Assembly: GCA_965199235.1 (NCBI GenBank)
Contig: CBDAQU010000002.1
Location: 186,001-250,000 of the forward strand
Direction: 5' to 3'
Length of the DNA: 64,000 bases
DNA from: BOG-908 sp965199235
GTDB taxonomy: Bacteria > Pseudomonadota > Alphaproteobacteria > Acetobacterales > Acetobacteraceae
How positions within the stretch are numbered: position 1 is the stretch's first letter; every line of letters begins with the position of its first letter. Position numbers and translations under genes: made by a program. The notes below the pieces were generated by a model. The model saw only the letters and a list, made by a program, of their open reading frames with translations. It was not told the DNA's origin and searched no databases. This document shows, in pieces, positions 60,595 to 64,000 of the stretch.

Positions 60595-61512
60595 TCAGGC
60601 CTGCCCGACCAGCCCTGCCGCGAACTCGGCGGCGTCGAACGGGCGCAGGTCGCCCGCTTGCTCGCCCACGCCCACGGCGTGGATCGGCAGGCCGAACTCC
60701 TCGGCGAGCGCCACCACGATGCCGCCGCGCGCGCTGCCGTCCAGCTTGGTGACGACGAGCCCGGTGACATCGACCAGCTCCCTGAACACGCGCACCTGCT
60801 GCACCGCGTTCTGGCCGGTGGTCGCGTCCAGCACCAGCAGCACCGAATGCGGCGCGGTCGGGTCCTGCTTGCGCAGCACGCGGACGATCTTCTGCAGCTC
60901 CTCCATCAGCGCGGATTTGTTGTGCAGCCGGCCCGCCGTGTCGATCAGCAGCACGTCCGCACCATCCGCCGCGGCCCGCGTCAGCGCGTCGAAGGCGAGG
61001 CCCGCCGCGTCCGCGTTGGCCGGGCCGCTGATCACCGGCGCGCTTGTCCGCTCCCCCCAGACCTGCAGCTGCTCGACGGCGGCGGCCCTGAACGTGTCGC
61101 CGGCCACCAGCACCGCGCGCCTGCCCTCGCCCTTGAACTGCAGCGCCAGCTTGCCGATCGTGGTGGTCTTGCCGGTGCCGTTCACGCCGACCACCAGGAT
61201 CACGTGCGGGCGCAGCGCCCGCAGCACCAGCGGGCGCGCCACCGGCTGCAGGATCGACGCGATCTCGCCGGCCAAGGCCTGGCGCACTTCGGCCTGGGTG
61301 ATCTCGTCGCCGAAACGGCTGGCACGGAACGCCCTGATCACGCGCCGGGCGACGGCGGGGCCGAGATCGGCGCCGATCAGCGCGTCCTCCAGCTCGTCGA
61401 GCGCCGCGTCGTCGAGCCGGCGATGGGTGAGTGCGGCGCCCAGGCTGTCGGTGAGTTTCTGGGTGCTGCGCGAGAGGCCCTGCTTGAGCCGCGACAGGAA
61501 GCCCAGCGCCAT
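60595..61512 (-). CDS. ftsY: Signal recognition particle receptor FtsY
   Basis: 305 residues with the NG domains only; the acidic A domain of E. coli FtsY is missing, as in many alphaproteobacteria. The N domain starts LGFLSRLKQGLSRSTQKL. GTPase motifs are VGVNGTGKTTTIGKLA (P-loop), LVAGDTFRAAAVEQLQVW, LLIDTAGRLHNKSALMEEL, and VVTKLDGSARGG. It receives ribosome-SRP complexes at the membrane. It shares its first base with the mtaB stop, so the dapF-mtaB-ftsY unit is coupled. Confidence 0.96.
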   Translation of the reverse strand: MALGFLSRLKQGLSRSTQKLTDSLGAALTHRRLDDAALDELEDALIGADLGPAVARRVIRAFRASRFGDEITQAEVRQALAGEIASILQPVARPLVLRALRPHVILVVGVNGTGKTTTIGKLALQFKGEGRRAVLVAGDTFRAAAVEQLQVWGERTSAPVISGPANADAAGLAFDALTRAAADGADVLLIDTAGRLHNKSALMEELQKIVRVLRKQDPTAPHSVLLVLDATTGQNAVQQVRVFRELVDVTGLVVTKLDGSARGGIVVALAEEFGLPIHAVGVGEQAGDLRPFDAAEFAAGLVGQA

Positions 61513-62753
61513 CAGGCGGCCTGCGCCAGCAGCAGGCCCGGTTCGGCCCCGGTGACCCTGGCGCGCAGCAACTGGCCAGGCGGCCACACGCCCGCCAGGC
61601 GAACCGGCGAGAAATGCTCCGTGCGCGCGTTGGCGGCGCCGGCGCGCCCCGCTTCGGTCAGCACGTGCACGACGGCGCCCATGTGCGCGGCATGGAACGC
61701 GGCGGCGGCAGCCTGGCCCTCCGCCCGCAGCAGGCCGGCGCGCGCGCGCCGCGTCGCAGGGGGCACCGGCGGCATGCGGGAGGCGGGCGTGCCCGGGCGT
61801 TCGCTGTAGGGGAACACGTGAAGATAGGGGATCGCGTGGCGGCCGAGGAAGGCGAGCGTCTCGTTGAACAGCGCGTCCGTCTCGGTCGGGAAGCCGGCGA
61901 TCAGGTCGGCGCCGATGGCGATGCCCGGCCGGGCGGCGCGCGCGCGGCCGATCGTTTCGGCGGCCTGGGCCGCGCTGTGCCGCCGCTTCATGCGCTTGAG
62001 GATAAGGTCGGACGCCGCCTGCAGCGACAGGTGCAGATGCGGCATCAGCCGCTCCTCGCCGCCGATCAGCGCCCACAGCTCGTCGTCGATGGCGGCGGGG
62101 TCGATCGAGGACAGGCGCAGCCGGGGCACCGCCGGCACCGCTGCCAGCAAGGCGCGCACGAGCGAGCCCAGCCTCGGACCCTCGGGCGCGTCCTGGCCGT
62201 AGCTGGCGATGTCCACGCCAGTCAGCACGATCTCCTGCGTGCCGCCCGCGACCAGGGCGCGCACCCGGTCCACCACGGCGTCTATCGGCACCGCCCGGTT
62301 CGGCCCGCGCCCGAACGGGATCACGCAGAAGGTGCAGCGATGGTCGCAGCCCTGCTGCACCTGCACCAGCGCGCGCGTGCGCCCCGCCGGCTCGGAGACG
62401 GGATGCGGGGCGACGGGCGACGGCTGCATGACGTCCGACACGGCCGAACCCGCACCCTCGCGCCAGGAACTCGGCAGCAGCTTCTCCAAGTTGCCCAACA
62501 CGCGCGTGACGCCAGGCAGGCCCGCCCAGCGTTCGGGCGCGATCTGCGCCGCGCAGCCGGTGACGACCACGCGCGCGCCCGGCCGCTCGCGGACCACGCG
62601 CGCGATCGCCTGGCGGGCCTGGCGTTCGGCCTGCGCGGTCACCGCACAGGTGTTGACCACCACCGTGTCGGCCAACCCCGCCGTCAGGCCGCGCATCAGC
62701 TGACCCTCATAGGCGTTGAGCCGGCAGCCGAAATCGAGGATGTCCGTCGTCAT
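61512..62753 (-). CDS. mtaB: tRNA ct6A/t6A37 methylthiotransferase MtaB
   Basis: 413 residues. MTTDILDFGCRLNAYEGQ and VVVNTCAVTAQAERQARQAI begin the UPF0004 domain with its cluster cysteines. The radical SAM motif is VQQGCDHRCTFCVIPFGRG, followed by EIVLTGVDIASYGQ and LHLSLQAASDLILKRMKRRH. It adds a methylthio group to adenosine 37 of tRNAs reading ANN codons. Its ATG overlaps the dapF stop as ATGA. The TRAM domain ends near LLRARVTGAEPG. Confidence 0.94.
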   Translation of the reverse strand: MTTDILDFGCRLNAYEGQLMRGLTAGLADTVVVNTCAVTAQAERQARQAIARVVRERPGARVVVTGCAAQIAPERWAGLPGVTRVLGNLEKLLPSSWREGAGSAVSDVMQPSPVAPHPVSEPAGRTRALVQVQQGCDHRCTFCVIPFGRGPNRAVPIDAVVDRVRALVAGGTQEIVLTGVDIASYGQDAPEGPRLGSLVRALLAAVPAVPRLRLSSIDPAAIDDELWALIGGEERLMPHLHLSLQAASDLILKRMKRRHSAAQAAETIGRARAARPGIAIGADLIAGFPTETDALFNETLAFLGRHAIPYLHVFPYSERPGTPASRMPPVPPATRRARAGLLRAEGQAAAAAFHAAHMGAVVHVLTEAGRAGAANARTEHFSPVRLAGVWPPGQLLRARVTGAEPGLLLAQAA

Positions 62754-63571
62754 TCGGGGTAGGTGGAGAGGTCCACCACGCCTTGAAAGGTCGTCACCGA
62801 CGGCCCGGTCATCAGCACGTGTCCGTCCGCCGCGCGCCACTCGACATGCAGCGTGCCGCCGTCGAGCAGCAGCTCGGCCGAGCGCCCGGCCAAGCCCCGG
62901 CGGTGCGCGTTGACCAGCGCCGCGCATGCCCCAGACCCGCAGGCCAGGGTGAGCCCCGCTCCGCGCTCCCACACGCGCAGGCGGATGCGGTCCGGCGAGA
63001 GCACCTGCGCGAAGCCGATGTTGGCGCGGTCGGCAAACAGCGTGTCGTGCTCCAGGCCAGGCCCTTCGACCTCGGGCCTGGCGGATGCCACGTCGCCCAC
63101 GAACAGGGTCGCATGCGGGTTGCCCATCGACAGCGCGGCAGGGTCGCCCGGCAACGGCAGATGCAGCGTGTCGCACTCGCGGGCCAGAGGCACGTCGCGC
63201 CAGCCCAGCACGGGCGGGCCCATATCCACCCGGATCAGCTCGCCCAGGCGCTCGCAGGGCAGCACGCCGGCCGTCGTCTCGACCAGCACGCGATCCTGCC
63301 CGAGCAGGGCGGCGACGCAGCGCGTGGCGTTGCCGCAGGCGCCCGCCTCAGACCCGTCGGGGTTGTAGATGCGCATCATCGCGTCCGCGCGCCTGGAGGC
63401 GTGCAGCACCACCAGCTGGTCCCAGCCGATGCCGGTGCGGCGGTCGGCCAGCGCCCGCATGCGCCGAGGCGACACGGAAACCGGAGCTTCGCGGGCGTCC
63501 ACCACGGCAAAGTCGTTACCCGCACCGTGCATCTTCACGAACGCCAGCGGCGCGGGCGCTGCCCGTATCAT
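62750..63571 (-). CDS. dapF: Diaminopimelate epimerase
   Basis: 273 residues. It converts LL- to meso-diaminopimelate for lysine and peptidoglycan. FVKMHGAGNDFAVVDA is at the N-terminus. The two catalytic cysteines lie in GSEAGACGNATRCVA and LTLACGSGACAALVNAHR. NPHATLFVGDV is also conserved. It is the first gene of dapF-mtaB-ftsY and follows the PhzF-like gene by four bases, on the same strand. Confidence 0.97.
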   Translation of the reverse strand: MIRAAPAPLAFVKMHGAGNDFAVVDAREAPVSVSPRRMRALADRRTGIGWDQLVVLHASRRADAMMRIYNPDGSEAGACGNATRCVAALLGQDRVLVETTAGVLPCERLGELIRVDMGPPVLGWRDVPLARECDTLHLPLPGDPAALSMGNPHATLFVGDVASARPEVEGPGLEHDTLFADRANIGFAQVLSPDRIRLRVWERGAGLTLACGSGACAALVNAHRRGLAGRSAELLLDGGTLHVEWRAADGHVLMTGPSVTTFQGVVDLSTYPE

Positions 63572-63575
63572 CGCC

Positions 63576-64000
63576 TCACGGCAGGACTATCTCGCCTTGC
63601 GCGTACAGCGCCGCGCGGCCGCGCAGCAGCACGCGATCGCCACGCAGCGTGCAATGCAGCGTGCCGCCACGCGCGCTGGCCTGCCGGCAGGTGAGCGTGT
63701 CGCGGCCGAGGATGCCGGCCCAGTATGGCACCACCTGCGTGTGCAGCGCGCCCGTGACAGGGTCCTCGTCGATGCCGTAGCCCGGCGCGAAGAAGCGGCT
63801 GGTGACGTGCGCACCGTCCTCGCCGCCCTGCGCCGTCACGATCACCGCGCCGCCCGGCAGGCGGGCGATCGCTGCGATGTCCGGCCGCAACCGGGCGACC
63901 GCGCCCGGGCTGTCCAGGACCGCGACCAGCCGAGCCGATTGCAGCATTTGCACCGGCACCGCGCCGAGCGCGTCCGCAATGCCGTCCGGCGGCTCGATCA
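63576..64000 (-). CDS. PhzF-family isomerase, N-terminus beyond window
   Basis: The frame is open to the right edge, giving about 140 C-terminal residues. FFAPGYGIDEDPVTGALHTQVVPYWAGILG is the PhzF signature near the dimer-fold active site, and the end is ALYAQGEIVLP. These proteins share the diaminopimelate-epimerase fold. Most have unknown isomerase or epimerase activities, and phenazine synthesis cannot be assumed. It lies directly before dapF on the same strand. The first half, with the catalytic glutamate, is not visible. Confidence 0.88.
   Translation of the reverse strand, partial: IEPPDGIADALGAVPVQMLQSARLVAVLDSPGAVARLRPDIAAIARLPGGAVIVTAQGGEDGAHVTSRFFAPGYGIDEDPVTGALHTQVVPYWAGILGRDTLTCRQASARGGTLHCTLRGDRVLLRGRAALYAQGEIVLP

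Noticed and set aside
1..64000. tRNA, rRNA or riboswitch genes
   Set aside because: I looked for tRNA arm patterns and conserved riboswitch cores in the gaps by eye and found none; a covariance-model scan would be decisive.

Overview
The window is a GC-rich, densely packed chromosomal segment. Its gene orders are alphaproteobacterial: purD-panB, yceD-rpmF-plsX-fabH, rpoZ-rsh-acpS, pyrB-pyrC-plsY-dprA-topA-rnr-rpmG, and dapF-mtaB-ftsY. Together with an intracellular PHB depolymerase, a Ku/LigD pair, zinc-independent L33 and L36, and the look of the proteins, I infer a member of the Acetobacteraceae (Rhodospirillales/Acetobacterales). That is a family-level inference from gene content, not from a search. 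I saw no rRNA, tRNA, CRISPR array or intact insertion sequence.

Layout. 0-3.4 kb: a four-gene surface-carbohydrate operon on the minus strand (CgeB-type glycosyltransferase, sugar nucleotidyltransferase, methyltransferase, clan-A glycosidase cut by the window edge). 3.4-7 kb: a HAD phosphatase, an alcohol-dehydrogenase remnant, a ferritin-like YciF protein, panB and purD. 7-20 kb: xseA, radical SAM, phaZ, GST, TusA-like, deacetylase, the ku-ligD end-joining pair, thioesterase, rpmJ and single genes. 20-29.4 kb: folK, rpoZ, rsh (ppGpp), acpS, then the divergent phospholipid/fatty-acid block fabH-plsX-rpmF-yceD with a bc1-complex chaperone, and bamE. 29.5-40.6 kb: comEC, gltX, then pyrB with a dihydroorotase homologue that lacks its metal ligands, plsY, dprA, topA. 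40.6-45.2 kb: an accessory block of unrecognised and toxin-like genes between topA and rnr. 45.3-64 kb: rnr, an S41 protease, rpmG, a methyltransferase, an aldehyde dehydrogenase, a divergent arylesterase/ABC exporter locus, small-molecule enzymes with an AraC regulator, and ftsY-mtaB-dapF-phzF.

Most operons are coupled by 4-base ATGA overlaps. DNA uptake and repair are well represented: ComEC, DprA, Ku, LigD, exonuclease VII and a family-5 uracil-DNA glycosylase.

The non-genic signals are the most interesting part. There are two related ~139-bp MITE-like elements, each inserted on a stop codon (after rpoZ and after fabH). There is a family of A/T-rich hairpin repeats in four intergenic spaces. 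Degraded VapB/VapC toxin-antitoxin remnants lie upstream of pyrB. In the topA-rnr accessory block I see a leaderless peptidoglycan-hydrolase-like gene translationally coupled to a signal-peptide protein, which looks like an effector-immunity pair; a coupled pair of unrecognised membrane proteins; and a frameshifted PIN toxin with a small partner.
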